A stretch of DNA of 47,672 nt from Amoebophilaceae bacterium (lineage in GTDB: Bacteria; Bacteroidota; Bacteroidia; Cytophagales; Amoebophilaceae): assembly GCA_023257955.1 (NCBI GenBank), contig JALRAY010000001.1, positions 1 to 47,672 on the forward strand, read 5' to 3'. A program made the position numbers and the translations under genes. This document shows, in pieces, positions 26,293-35,488 of the stretch (its first letter is position 1; each line of letters starts with the position of its first letter). The notes beneath the pieces are model-generated. The model made no database searches. It saw nothing but the letters and a program-made list of their open reading frames with translations, and was not told the DNA's origin.

Positions 26293-27036
26293 CTAGGTAA
26301 TATAAGTGACTTCTGTATGCATATAATATTTCATCCCGTGCTCCAAAGCATCTATGACTAACCTCCCTCTATCATCTATCCCCTGTATTACACCTTGGAA
26401 GATACCTTGTTGATCTTGAAATGTTCTGGTAGTATGTAATCCATACAAATGCTTTACATAGTCTTGCTTTAATTCATTTAATCGATTGTCATACAACCGA
26501 TCATACTGCTTTTGTATGCCATCAGTTAGTTGACGAAGTAATGGCGCTAAACTAAATTCACGGCTTGCTAGTAAAGCAAGCGATGTGGCATATGGCAGAT
26601 CGTTGAAGTTGGTTTGATTAACGTTTAACCCAATACCGATGACAGCAGCTTTGATAGTATCCTTTTGAACCATATTTTCCACCAGAATACCTCCTAATTT
26701 TTTATCTCCAGCATATATATCATTAGGCCATTTGATAGTTAAGCCATATTGCAGCGTAGGGAATAAAGCCTCACAAATACCCAATGCGGATATGATGTAA
26801 AGGGAAAAAGTATTTTCTATAGCTAACCAAGAGGGGTAGAAAATGATAGAGAAAGTAAGATTTTGACCTGGCAATGTCACCCATTGCTTACCACGTTGTC
26901 CTTTTCCTTGCGTCTGTTCGTCTGTAATCACTATTGTGCCTTCAAGCACGTTTTGCGTAGCAAGCAGGTTTATAGCCATTGTGTTCGTAGATTCACAACT
27001 GCTGTAATAAATTATTTTGTCCCCTGTAAATGGCAT
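26293..27036 (-). CDS. birA: Biotin--[acetyl-CoA-carboxylase] ligase (group I BirA)
   Basis: The enzyme activates biotin with ATP and attaches it to the carboxyl-carrier protein. The 247-aa frame shows the SCESTNTMA segment, the biotinyl-AMP loop TQGKGQRGKQWVT, the catalytic-lysine motif IKWPNDIYAGDKKLGGILVE, and GIGLNVNQ. There is no N-terminal helix-turn-helix, so this is the non-repressor form. It implies a biotin-dependent carboxylase, presumably for fatty-acid synthesis. Confidence 0.94.
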   Translation of the reverse strand: MPFTGDKIIYYSSCESTNTMAINLLATQNVLEGTIVITDEQTQGKGQRGKQWVTLPGQNLTFSIIFYPSWLAIENTFSLYIISALGICEALFPTLQYGLTIKWPNDIYAGDKKLGGILVENMVQKDTIKAAVIGIGLNVNQTNFNDLPYATSLALLASREFSLAPLLRQLTDGIQKQYDRLYDNRLNELKQDYVKHLYGLHTTRTFQDQQGIFQGVIQGIDDRGRLVIDALEHGMKYYMHTEVTYIT

Positions 27037-27092
27037 AATGCGTAAAATGATTTTCTTTAGTTAGACTAAAAATATAGTAATCTCATTATCTT

Positions 27093-27373
27093 TAAAAACA
27101 AACCCCGTAACATTCATCATGAACTTTATAGATGTGTAAAACTAGATGCCGCCTTCAAGAGAGTCTTTGGATCCGATAATAAAGATATTCTACTGCATCT
27201 AGTCTCTCCGCAATAAGAGCTGAAAAAGAGAAAAAAGGCGAGGAAAAAGGTAAAGCAGAAGTCAACCTAGATACAGAAAGAAGTGACTAGCCTTAGGCAC
27301 AGATAAAGTCATCATCATGCAAGCGACAGGATTAATCGCCGAGGAATTGGATCACATCAACCTTGTAAACTAA
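27093..27373 (+). pseudogene. Remnant of a PD-(D/E)XK (Rpn/PDDEXK_2) nuclease-transposase gene
   Basis: An open stretch encodes VKLDAAFKRVFGSDNKDILL, the typical N-terminus of the Rpn/PDDEXK_2 family, and stops at about 27216. Directly after comes RAEKEKKGEEKGKAEV, like the charged tail of the family. In another frame DKVIIMQATGLIAEELDHIN matches the usual C-terminal helix motif. The catalytic middle (about 200 residues) is missing and at least two frame breaks are needed. The gene is dead. It occupies most of the 440-base gap between birA and ftsH. Confidence 0.6.
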
Positions 27374-27476
27374 TTACCGCTTTTATATTATATTGCTTGA
27401 TTTATACGCAGAGCGCAGCGCAATTGCTAGACTCATTCACACACATTATTAAACATTAAAACTTTACATACGTATC

Positions 27477-29705
27477 ATGCATCGCAAAAAGAAAAACAAC
27501 TTACAGGAAATATTTAAGTCACAAACCTTCTCTATTATCACCTTACTTCTCTGCCTCTTCAGTCTTTTTTATATAAATACCATACAAGGCAGTATCTCCA
27601 TTTCTGAACGCCGCTTCGAAAAAATGATGCTAGATAACGATATAGAGGAAGTAGCACTCATTATCAATCAAAACTTAGTAGAAATAACCCTCAAGCCAGC
27701 GTCATGTTTCAAAGACGCCTATAAAGCTGAATTAGAAACTAGGCAATTTGTAACCATAGACCAAGCACCGCACTACAAGTTCAGAATACCCTCTGTAGAT
27801 ATTTTTAACGCCAACTTTAAAGCCATAGAAGACAAGCTTCCCGTTGAAGAACGTATAGGTTATGTCGCCAAACATCGCACCGATATATCTAATATGCTTA
27901 TCAACTGGGGGATATTCTTTCTTGTCTTACTAGGATTCTACGTTTGGGGACGTAAAATGACAGGTAACTTTGGAGGCGGAGGATTATTCAACATAGGTCG
28001 ATCCAGTGCTTCCCTTTTTGATGCAGACAATGATGTCAAACTAACGTTTAATGACGTAGCAGGGCTACAAGAAGCCAAGCAAGAAATACAAGAAATCGTA
28101 GAATTCTTAAAAGCGCCCGAAAGATTCACCAAACTAGGCGGCAAAATACCCACAGGAGCCCTCTTGATAGGCCCTCCTGGCACAGGTAAAACATTATTAG
28201 CGAAAGCCGTTGCAGGCGAAGCTAATGTGCCTTTTTACTCCATTTCCGGCTCCGACTTTGTGGAAATGTTTGTAGGCGTAGGCGCAGCCAGAGTGCGCGA
28301 TCTCTTTAACAAAGCAAAAGCAAAAGCCCCCGCTATCATATTCATTGATGAAGTAGATGCCATAGGCAGAGCAAGAGGCAAAAGCCCCATGCTTGGAGGA
28401 GGAAATGACGAACGGGAAAACACCTTAAACTCACTACTCGTAGAAATGGATGGCTTTGGCACCAACTCCGGCATCATTATTCTAGCAGCCACCAATCGCC
28501 CCGATGTATTAGACCCTGCACTACTGCGCCCAGGAAGATTCGATCGTCAAATCAGTATTGATAAACCCGATATCATAGATAGAGAAGCGATCCTATCCGT
28601 ACACATGAAAAAGCTGCGGCTAAGTAAAAAAGTCAATATTAAAAAACTAGCTGCCCAGACGCCGGGCTTTGCAGGCGCAGAATTAGCTAATGTCAGCAAT
28701 GAAGCAGCCCTCATCGCGGCCCGTTCCAACAAATCATTTATTGACATGAGCGACTTTCAACATGCCATAGATCGCGTAATCGGGGGGCTCGAAAAGAAAA
28801 ACAAAATCATATCCCCAGAAGAGAAACGCATTGTATCCTATCACGAAGCAGGACATGCCGTTGTCAGCTGGTTTTTGGAACACGCATCCCCATTAGTCAA
28901 AGTAAGTATCGTGCCACGCGGTGTATCAGCACTGGGATACGCACAGTACTTGCCTAAAGAACAATTCCTCTATCAACAAGAACAACTCTTAGACATGCTT
29001 TGTACCGCCTTAGGAGGCAGAATAGCTGAAGAAATTACCTTCAATGAAATTTCTACAGGCGCGGTGAGTGATTTAGAGCGTGTGACTAAAATAGCCTACG
29101 ACATCGTAACGGTATATGGCATGAATAAAAAGATAGGAAACATTTCCTTCCCAGATCCTGCTAACAATAGCGAGTATACCTTTAACAGACCTTATTCCGA
29201 ACATACCGCGCAAACTATTGACGAAGAAGTAAGAAGTATTATAGACTCCGCCTACAAACGAGCAAAAAAAATACTGCTAGAAAAACAACAAGACCTGGAA
29301 AAAGTTGCTAAAGAGCTACTCCAAAAAGAAGTTATCTTCGAAAAAGATTTAGAACGCCTCGTAGGACCTAGACCTTTTCCTAAACACCATCATATGGCAC
29401 CCAAAGTAGGTATAAAAAAGGATACTAAAGCTAGTAACCATCCTAAAGACAAAGAGAACAAACCAAATACAACGTTGGATTCCAAAGCCAAGCTCCAACC
29501 TAGCAGCAAGCAACAAGACGAGCAAAAGCAGCTACAGCATGTTGCAAGATATCAAGCACCCAAAGAGCGCATACAAGTTTCCAACAGCGATAAGACTCTA
29601 AACAGCATACCAACGATCGTAAAGAATGAAGCGAAAAAAGAAGCGAAAACAAATACTATTCGTAAAAAAGATACAGATAGCGTAGGAGAAGAAAAACAAG
29701 GTTAA
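27477..29705 (+). CDS. ftsH: ATP-dependent zinc metalloprotease FtsH
   Basis: FtsH is a membrane-anchored AAA+ protease that degrades membrane and regulatory proteins. The 742-aa protein has two membrane helices (about residues 17-36 and 140-157) around a periplasmic domain. The AAA module follows with GPPGTGKTLLAKA (near 231), IIFIDEVDAIGRARG, and TNRPDVLDPALLRPGRFD. The M41 peptidase domain carries HEAGH (near 455) with the later zinc aspartate in the AVSDLERVT region. A lysine/glutamine-rich tail of about 105 residues after PRPFPKHHHM is longer than normal and has no recognised domain. Confidence 0.96.
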   Translation: MHRKKKNNLQEIFKSQTFSIITLLLCLFSLFYINTIQGSISISERRFEKMMLDNDIEEVALIINQNLVEITLKPASCFKDAYKAELETRQFVTIDQAPHYKFRIPSVDIFNANFKAIEDKLPVEERIGYVAKHRTDISNMLINWGIFFLVLLGFYVWGRKMTGNFGGGGLFNIGRSSASLFDADNDVKLTFNDVAGLQEAKQEIQEIVEFLKAPERFTKLGGKIPTGALLIGPPGTGKTLLAKAVAGEANVPFYSISGSDFVEMFVGVGAARVRDLFNKAKAKAPAIIFIDEVDAIGRARGKSPMLGGGNDERENTLNSLLVEMDGFGTNSGIIILAATNRPDVLDPALLRPGRFDRQISIDKPDIIDREAILSVHMKKLRLSKKVNIKKLAAQTPGFAGAELANVSNEAALIAARSNKSFIDMSDFQHAIDRVIGGLEKKNKIISPEEKRIVSYHEAGHAVVSWFLEHASPLVKVSIVPRGVSALGYAQYLPKEQFLYQQEQLLDMLCTALGGRIAEEITFNEISTGAVSDLERVTKIAYDIVTVYGMNKKIGNISFPDPANNSEYTFNRPYSEHTAQTIDEEVRSIIDSAYKRAKKILLEKQQDLEKVAKELLQKEVIFEKDLERLVGPRPFPKHHHMAPKVGIKKDTKASNHPKDKENKPNTTLDSKAKLQPSSKQQDEQKQLQHVARYQAPKERIQVSNSDKTLNSIPTIVKNEAKKEAKTNTIRKKDTDSVGEEKQG

Positions 29706-29740
29706 TTAATTACTAAAGCAAACCACACATCAACCACCAT

Positions 29741-30097
29741 ATGGCTATAAAAATTACAGATGCATGCATCAACTGTGGTGCTTGCGAACCAGAGTGCCCC
29801 AATAACGCGATATATGAAGGCGGCGTCGCTTGGACTTGGGCGGAAGGTACAGCGTTACAACAAGTAGTAGACAATGGTACAACCATAGACGCAATTACGC
29901 CACAAGACGCCCGTTCGGATGAGGTATATTACATCGTTACCGAAAAATGCACCGAATGCGTAGGCTTTCATGACACCCCACAATGCGCAGCCGTTTGCCC
30001 TGTAGATTGCTGTATCCCAGATATGCAGCATCAAGAAAGTCAAGAAGAACTACTCGCAAAAAAGCACAAACTACATAACACTAACACTATAAGCTAA
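29741..30097 (+). CDS. 4Fe-4S dicluster ferredoxin
   Basis: The 118-aa protein has two cysteine clusters: CINCGACEPECP (residues 8-19) and CTECVGFHDTPQCAAVCPVD (near 70-89). This is the bacterial 2x[4Fe-4S] ferredoxin pattern with the wider spacing in the second motif. It is a low-potential electron carrier. Possible partners are pyruvate:ferredoxin oxidoreductase or Fe-S biosynthesis enzymes, neither visible here. It lies 35 bases after ftsH and 11 before dacB. Confidence 0.88.
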   Translation: MAIKITDACINCGACEPECPNNAIYEGGVAWTWAEGTALQQVVDNGTTIDAITPQDARSDEVYYIVTEKCTECVGFHDTPQCAAVCPVDCCIPDMQHQESQEELLAKKHKLHNTNTIS

Positions 30098-30108
30098 CCC
30101 ATTTAAAA

Positions 30109-31614
30109 ATGAAAAAAACTATAAGCACTCATTACTACACTATCTGCAAGAATATAGTATATATTTTACTAGTATGTCAATTATTAACTAGTTTTCAAGC
30201 ATCACCTTTACCAGATAATTCAGCATCAGAAACAGAGTTATCATCGGCTACAACATTTGAAGAAATTTTACAAGAATTAGAAGATGATCCACATTTATCT
30301 GGAATATCCATTGGGCTTTCTATTCAAGATACTGATACTCTCTACTTGGATTATAATGCAAAGAAACTTTTACGACCTGCTTCTATATTAAAATTATTAT
30401 CTACAGCATTAGCTTTTAAATATCTTGACTTAACAACACCTTTTGCTACAAAAATTGGATATACGGGAACTATTAAAAACAGAAAACTAAAAGGTGATTT
30501 AATCATTCAAGGGGAATCTGATCCAACATTTGCTTCTCCACGCTATGAAGAAGATATAGAAAAAGTCTTCGAAGAAATTATCAAGCCTCTAAAAGATTTG
30601 TCCATAAAACAAATAACAGGTGATATCGTTATCGATGCTTCGCATTTTGAAAAGGCCCAAGTACCTACATCTTGGGAATATGAAGATTTAGGGAATTATT
30701 ACGGAGCTGGGGCAACAAGCTTAAATTTTTATGAAAATTCTTATAGTCTTGTTTTTCAATTAGGAGAATATGTTGGAGCGAGAACTAGTATAATAAAAAT
30801 GCATCCAGAAATAACAGAATTGACCCTTATAAACGAAGTTACTACCAACGAAGAAGGCAGTGGCGACCAAGCTTATATTGTGGGTAAAGAATTCTCTAAT
30901 GATCCCATTATTAGAGGGACATTACCTATGGGAAAAGCCTTTTATACAATAAAAGGCAGTACTCCAAATCCTGTAAATGTGTTTCTAGATTATTTGATAA
31001 AACATCTGAAAGCTAATGGGATTAAAGTGGGAGGAAAAGCCAAAATTTGTTATGACAAAATAGATCAACCAGTGGAATGGATACATACGAAAAACTCCCC
31101 TCCATTACAAGAAATAGCAACAAAGCTATTAAAAGATAGTATCAATATTTATTCTGAAGCCTGTTTAAAAAACATAGGGCTGAAATGTTTTAACTTCGGT
31201 TCAACGGATAATGGCATAAAAATATTTGAAAATTTTTTATTTGCATTAGGGCTGCAGGAGAATGCTTTCTATCTATTTGATGGTTCTGGCCTTTCACATA
31301 AGAACCTTATCTCTCCAGAAGGCTTTACTCAAGCTTTAGAGTCTCTTAAATCTGAAGAAAATTTCGAGCGTTTGTTATCTTCCATTCCCAAAGCTTCTAA
31401 TTATGCTGCTTTTGCTGATCTAGAAGATATTACACAACAGCAGATTTATATAAAAAGTGGTTCTACATCGCAGATTTGTTGCTTTGCAGGATATATAAGA
31501 ACGGAACAAAATAAGTTTTTAAGTTTTTGTTTTATGTGTAATAACTGTCCTAAACGCCATACAGCCTTCCGCGTATTTGTTAAGAAACTTCTTCAAGTGA
31601 CTTCAAAACTTTGA
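30109..31614 (+). CDS. dacB: D-alanyl-D-alanine carboxypeptidase/endopeptidase (PBP4, S13)
   Basis: S13 peptidases trim or cleave peptidoglycan cross-links in the periplasm. The 501-aa frame starts with a signal-like segment (ILLVCQLLTSFQA). Active-site motifs are RPASILKLLST (SxxK, near residue 90), DSINIYSEACLKN (SxN, near 345), and IKSGSTSQICCFAGY (KSG in place of KTG, near 450). DGSGLSHKNLISPE is also a family mark. Base composition is visibly more AT-rich than ftsH and alaS. With ftsW and uppS it implies real cell-wall metabolism. Confidence 0.85.
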   Translation: MKKTISTHYYTICKNIVYILLVCQLLTSFQASPLPDNSASETELSSATTFEEILQELEDDPHLSGISIGLSIQDTDTLYLDYNAKKLLRPASILKLLSTALAFKYLDLTTPFATKIGYTGTIKNRKLKGDLIIQGESDPTFASPRYEEDIEKVFEEIIKPLKDLSIKQITGDIVIDASHFEKAQVPTSWEYEDLGNYYGAGATSLNFYENSYSLVFQLGEYVGARTSIIKMHPEITELTLINEVTTNEEGSGDQAYIVGKEFSNDPIIRGTLPMGKAFYTIKGSTPNPVNVFLDYLIKHLKANGIKVGGKAKICYDKIDQPVEWIHTKNSPPLQEIATKLLKDSINIYSEACLKNIGLKCFNFGSTDNGIKIFENFLFALGLQENAFYLFDGSGLSHKNLISPEGFTQALESLKSEENFERLLSSIPKASNYAAFADLEDITQQQIYIKSGSTSQICCFAGYIRTEQNKFLSFCFMCNNCPKRHTAFRVFVKKLLQVTSKL

Positions 31615-31759
31615 AATTTAAATTCATCAACAAATCAATACTATGCAGTAACGTATAGAAAGTAGATTGCAAATGAAATTTGCTTCTATAGTATAAAATG
31701 CTGTTCTTTGTATTCAAATTAATTTTATAAATCAACTTTTAAGATAACTATAGATAATT

Positions 31760-32071
31760 GTGGATACGAACATAGAATCACCAGGCGTTTATTCCGAAAG
31801 AGTAAAAGCAGGGAAACGAACATATTTTTTTGATGTAAAAACAACACGTGGCAATGATTACTACCTTGTCATCACCGAAAGCAAAAAGCAATCAGATGGT
31901 GATGAAAGCTATTTTCTGCGACATAAAATTTTTGTATACAAAGAAGACCTTAAGCGGTTTGCACAAAGTTTGCAAAGCACAGCCGACTATATCATGACCG
32001 AACTATTACCTGATTATGACTTTGATCGGTCTTGGCGTGATAATAATGAAACTGAGTACGTGAATAACTAA
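31760..32071 (+). CDS. DUF3276 (PUR-alpha-like) nucleic-acid-binding protein
   Basis: This 103-aa protein starts at GTG and contains SERVKAGKRTYFFDVKTTRG, DYYLVITESKKQ, and HKIFVYKEDLKRF. These are hallmarks of the Bacteroidota/spirochaete DUF3276 family with a PUR-domain fold that binds single-stranded nucleic acid. The acidic C-terminus (DFDRSWRDNNETEY) is usual. It is followed by a clear intrinsic terminator. The biological target is unknown. Confidence 0.85.
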   Translation: MDTNIESPGVYSERVKAGKRTYFFDVKTTRGNDYYLVITESKKQSDGDESYFLRHKIFVYKEDLKRFAQSLQSTADYIMTELLPDYDFDRSWRDNNETEYVNN

Positions 32072-32133
32072 AACCAAGAAATCATTGCTTGACTTACTAC
32101 TCCTAGGTCATTCGTATAACAACTTGTTGTGGT

Positions 32134-32172
32134 ACTGGCACATATGTATTTTTTACATTGTGCCAGTTTTTT
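32134..32172 (+). terminator. Intrinsic terminator after DUF3276, just upstream of alaS
   Basis: ACTGGCACA (32134-32142) pairs with TGTGCCAGT (32159-32167). An inner ATGTA/TACAT stem closes over a T-rich loop, and a run of six T follows (32167-32172). This is a textbook Rho-independent terminator on the plus strand. It ends about 49 bases before the alaS start, so it could also act as a leader attenuator. Confidence 0.75.
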
Positions 32173-32220
32173 ATGTCCTCCTTCAAAGCAACAGCTATCA
32201 TTATCCATCATATTCATATC

Positions 32221-34863
32221 ATGCATAACACCAGTAATCACATCAGACGTCAGTTTATTGAATTTTTTCAATCGAAAGATCACCATAGCGTACCCCCCTC
32301 CCCCATTGTGAATAAACAAGATCCGCAGCTCCTATTTACCAACGCGGGGATGAATCAATTCAAAGACATTTTTTTAGGTCAAAAACCTCCCCTCTACCCC
32401 AGCGTAGTCAACAGTCAACCTTGCTTACGTGTCTCTGGTAAACACAACGATCTAGAAGAAGTAGGCGTAGATACCTACCATCACACCATGTTTGAAATGT
32501 TAGGCAACTGGTCCTTCGGAGATTATTTCAAAGAGCAGGCTATTCAATGGGCATGGGAGTTATTAACCACTATCTATCATTTACCCAAAGAAAGGATGTA
32601 CGTAACGGTATTTAAAGGGGATGAAAAGGAAAGATTAACTATGGATGAGGAAACCTTTCACATCTGGGAACAATACATCCACCCTGAACATATCTTGTAC
32701 GGAAGTAAAAAAGACAACTTTTGGGAAATGGGTGATAAAGGACCCTGTGGACCTTCTACAGAAATTCACATCGATCTGCGTTCCGAGGAAGAAAGAACAA
32801 AGCTACCTGGTAAAGAGCTTGTCAATGCAGGTCATCCGCAGGTAATAGAGCTTTGGAACCTTGTCTTTATACAATATGAACGGACTAGCGAAGGACTCTT
32901 ACATCAGCTTAAAAACAAATATGTGGATACAGGCATGGGGTTTGAAAGGCTAGTGATGGTGCTACAAAACAAAACCTCTGCTTATGACACAGATATTTTT
33001 CTCCCCTTGACAGAGAACCTGCTGGCGATGCATGCCCAACAAGAACATCCAACACCCACTAATGAAGAGACCCCAATAGCCATCCGCGTGATAGCAGACC
33101 ACATTCGTGCCATCACCTTTGCGATAGCAGATGGGCAATTACCTAGCAACACACAAGCGGGCTATGTGATTAGAAGAATTTTGCGAAGAGCTGTCCGTTA
33201 TGGATATACCTACCTAGGGTTTAAAGCACCCTTCATGCACCAGCTTATTGCTGTGCTCTCGAAACAGTTTCAATACATCTATCCACAGATCATCAACCAA
33301 AAAAGCTATATAGAGCAGATTGTGGAAAATGAAGAAAGCATCTTTTTTAAAACCCTTACCACAGGGCTAGAACGACTCGATCATATAATTAACCATTTGC
33401 CAGCAGGGCTAACCACCATAGATGGCGCTATCGCTTTTGAGTTGTATGATACCTACGGTTTCCCGTTCGACCTCACCAAACTAGTGGCCGCAGAGAGAGG
33501 GATTGAAGTAGATGAAAAGGGCTTTGACCAAGCTTTACAACTGCAACGTGATAGGTCTCAAAAAGCAGCTATCGGCACACATGATGATTGGCAGGTGTTG
33601 ATAGATCAGCCATCTACTTTTGTAGGCTATGATCAACTACAGGTCTCTACACACATCACACAATATCGCAAGGAAGCAAAAAGCCAACCAGCCGTTTATC
33701 ACCTTGTATTGGAACAAACCCCTTTTTATCCAGAAGGAGGAGGTCAAGTAGGTGATACAGGGCAGTTAATTATAGGAGATGAAGTTATTCCCGTACTCGA
33801 TACCAAGAAAGAGTTTGAACAAATCATTCACTATACCCACCAACTACCTTCCGACCTGAATGCGGCGGTAACGGCAAAAGTAGATAGCTCACGAAGACAA
33901 CGCATCAGTAACAATCACACCGCCACCCACCTCCTGCATGCTGCTTTAAAGGAAGTATTAGGCACGCATGTGGAACAGAAAGGATCTTTGGTGACAGCGG
34001 AATCATTACGTTTTGATTTTTTGCACTATAGCAAAGTTACTACTACAGAACTGGCAACCATAGAAAAGATTATCAATCAAAAAATCAGAACACTCATTAA
34101 CCTGCAAGAAGTTCGGCAAATGCCGCTAGAGCAAGCCAAAGCATTAGGAGTGACAGCATTGTTTGGGGAGAAGTATGGAGAAAATGTGCGCGTAATTACC
34201 TTTGATGATCATTTTTCAAAAGAGCTTTGCGGAGGAACCCATGTAACTAATACAGGTCAAATAGGCTGCTTCAAGATCATTGCAGAAAGCAGCGTAGCAG
34301 CAGGCACAAGGCGTATAGAAGCAGTAACGGCAGAAGCAGCGGAAGCGTTTTGCACCCAACAAGCTATCACCTTGCGGCAAGTAGCAGAGATTCTCAAACA
34401 TCCCAAAGATGTGATTCAAACGCTGCAACAGCTAATGGATGAAAAAGCAACCTTAGTGAAAAAGCTACAAGCGCAGCAAGACCAAACAATACAGGCGACC
34501 ATCCAACACCTGCAACAACACATTCAACCCATCAATGGCATCCCTACCATCATAGAAAAAATCAACATACAGACGGTACAAGGCTTGAAACAAGTCATTG
34601 GAAGCTTTAAAAACCGAGAAGAAAGATTATTCGTTACCTTGGTAGCCACCATTGATCAAGAACCGCATGTAGCAGTTTGTATAACACCTACACTTCTTAA
34701 AACATCCGCATTGAACGCCAGTGTTATCGTCAAAGAACTATCTAAAATGATGCAAGGAGGAGGAGGAGGGCACCCCTTTTTAGCGATGGGTAAGGGAAAA
34801 GATACTAGTAAGCTAGAGGAAGTCTTGATGGCAGCTAAAGGCATCATACAAACAGCGCTATAA
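32221..34863 (+). CDS. alaS: Alanine--tRNA ligase
   Basis: The ATG at 32221 gives 880 aa starting MHNTSNHIRRQFIEFFQSKDH, aligned with the family start. An open extension to 32158 crosses the terminator hairpin and is rejected. The class II core shows LLFTNAGMNQFKDIFLG, HHTMFEMLGNWSFGDYFK, and the glycine-rich GPCGPSTEIH. The editing domain has HTATHLLHAALKEVLG and the metal ligands in CGGTHV. The C-Ala region ends with GGGGGHPFLAMGKG. It is complete. Confidence 0.96.
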   Translation: MHNTSNHIRRQFIEFFQSKDHHSVPPSPIVNKQDPQLLFTNAGMNQFKDIFLGQKPPLYPSVVNSQPCLRVSGKHNDLEEVGVDTYHHTMFEMLGNWSFGDYFKEQAIQWAWELLTTIYHLPKERMYVTVFKGDEKERLTMDEETFHIWEQYIHPEHILYGSKKDNFWEMGDKGPCGPSTEIHIDLRSEEERTKLPGKELVNAGHPQVIELWNLVFIQYERTSEGLLHQLKNKYVDTGMGFERLVMVLQNKTSAYDTDIFLPLTENLLAMHAQQEHPTPTNEETPIAIRVIADHIRAITFAIADGQLPSNTQAGYVIRRILRRAVRYGYTYLGFKAPFMHQLIAVLSKQFQYIYPQIINQKSYIEQIVENEESIFFKTLTTGLERLDHIINHLPAGLTTIDGAIAFELYDTYGFPFDLTKLVAAERGIEVDEKGFDQALQLQRDRSQKAAIGTHDDWQVLIDQPSTFVGYDQLQVSTHITQYRKEAKSQPAVYHLVLEQTPFYPEGGGQVGDTGQLIIGDEVIPVLDTKKEFEQIIHYTHQLPSDLNAAVTAKVDSSRRQRISNNHTATHLLHAALKEVLGTHVEQKGSLVTAESLRFDFLHYSKVTTTELATIEKIINQKIRTLINLQEVRQMPLEQAKALGVTALFGEKYGENVRVITFDDHFSKELCGGTHVTNTGQIGCFKIIAESSVAAGTRRIEAVTAEAAEAFCTQQAITLRQVAEILKHPKDVIQTLQQLMDEKATLVKKLQAQQDQTIQATIQHLQQHIQPINGIPTIIEKINIQTVQGLKQVIGSFKNREERLFVTLVATIDQEPHVAVCITPTLLKTSALNASVIVKELSKMMQGGGGGHPFLAMGKGKDTSKLEEVLMAAKGIIQTAL

Positions 34864-34941
34864 TTCTATAATTGCAGGCAGCACATCGGTACGTAGAGCC
34901 CCTTTGCCTTGATGAATCCTTTTTTTGATGGCATAACGCTA

Positions 34942-35388
34942 CTATCCGTCTGTTACCACCCTTTCGTAGAGGGCGAGACAACTATCCTCCTTCCCGCGCA
35001 TGATAGCTTGGTCCTCGGAAGTCTTATCTTGATACCCTAATAAATGCAAGACCCCATGCGCCATCACCCGGTGTAGTTCTTGCAAAAAAGGAACCTGGTA
35101 GGTAGCTGCATTCTCACGTACACGGGGTATGCTAATGTAGATCTCCCCTTCTAGCACATTTGTCGTTTCTCTATAATCAAAGGTGATTACATCCGTAAGC
35201 GTATCATGCTGCAGGTACTGCACATTATGGGCATGCAAGTAGTGATCAGAGCAAAAGATAAAATTCAGATAACCTAGGACAGCATTCTCTGCTACTATCA
35301 CATGCTGTAGCCAGCTAGTAACAACCGCTTTTTTAGGAAGCGTAAAGAAAATATCTTCCGTAAAGTAATTAATTTGTGATGCGTACAT
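34942..35388 (-). CDS. ybeY: Endoribonuclease YbeY
   Basis: YbeY is a metal-dependent RNase involved in 16S rRNA maturation and ribosome quality control. The ATG at 35386-35388 gives 148 aa; the frame is open to 35427. Visible are LTDVITFDYRE, GEIYIS, and the zinc site HRVMAHGVLHLLGYQDKT. The third ligand position has aspartate-like QD in place of DH, a pattern also found in other Bacteroidota. It is divergent from glyA. Confidence 0.9.
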   Translation of the reverse strand: MYASQINYFTEDIFFTLPKKAVVTSWLQHVIVAENAVLGYLNFIFCSDHYLHAHNVQYLQHDTLTDVITFDYRETTNVLEGEIYISIPRVRENAATYQVPFLQELHRVMAHGVLHLLGYQDKTSEDQAIMRGKEDSCLALYERVVTDG

Positions 35389-35488
35389 AGCAGTATGTGA
35401 GCGTTGATAGAGCATGTAAGGAGACAACTAACAGTCAGTAGCCTTTCGAACAGCATTAAATTACCAAAAACCGATAATATTCCATAAC

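Noticed and set aside
32158..32220. AlaRS start at 32158
   Set aside because: This start lies within the terminator hairpin and adds 21 residues absent from the family; ATG at 32221 fits exactly.
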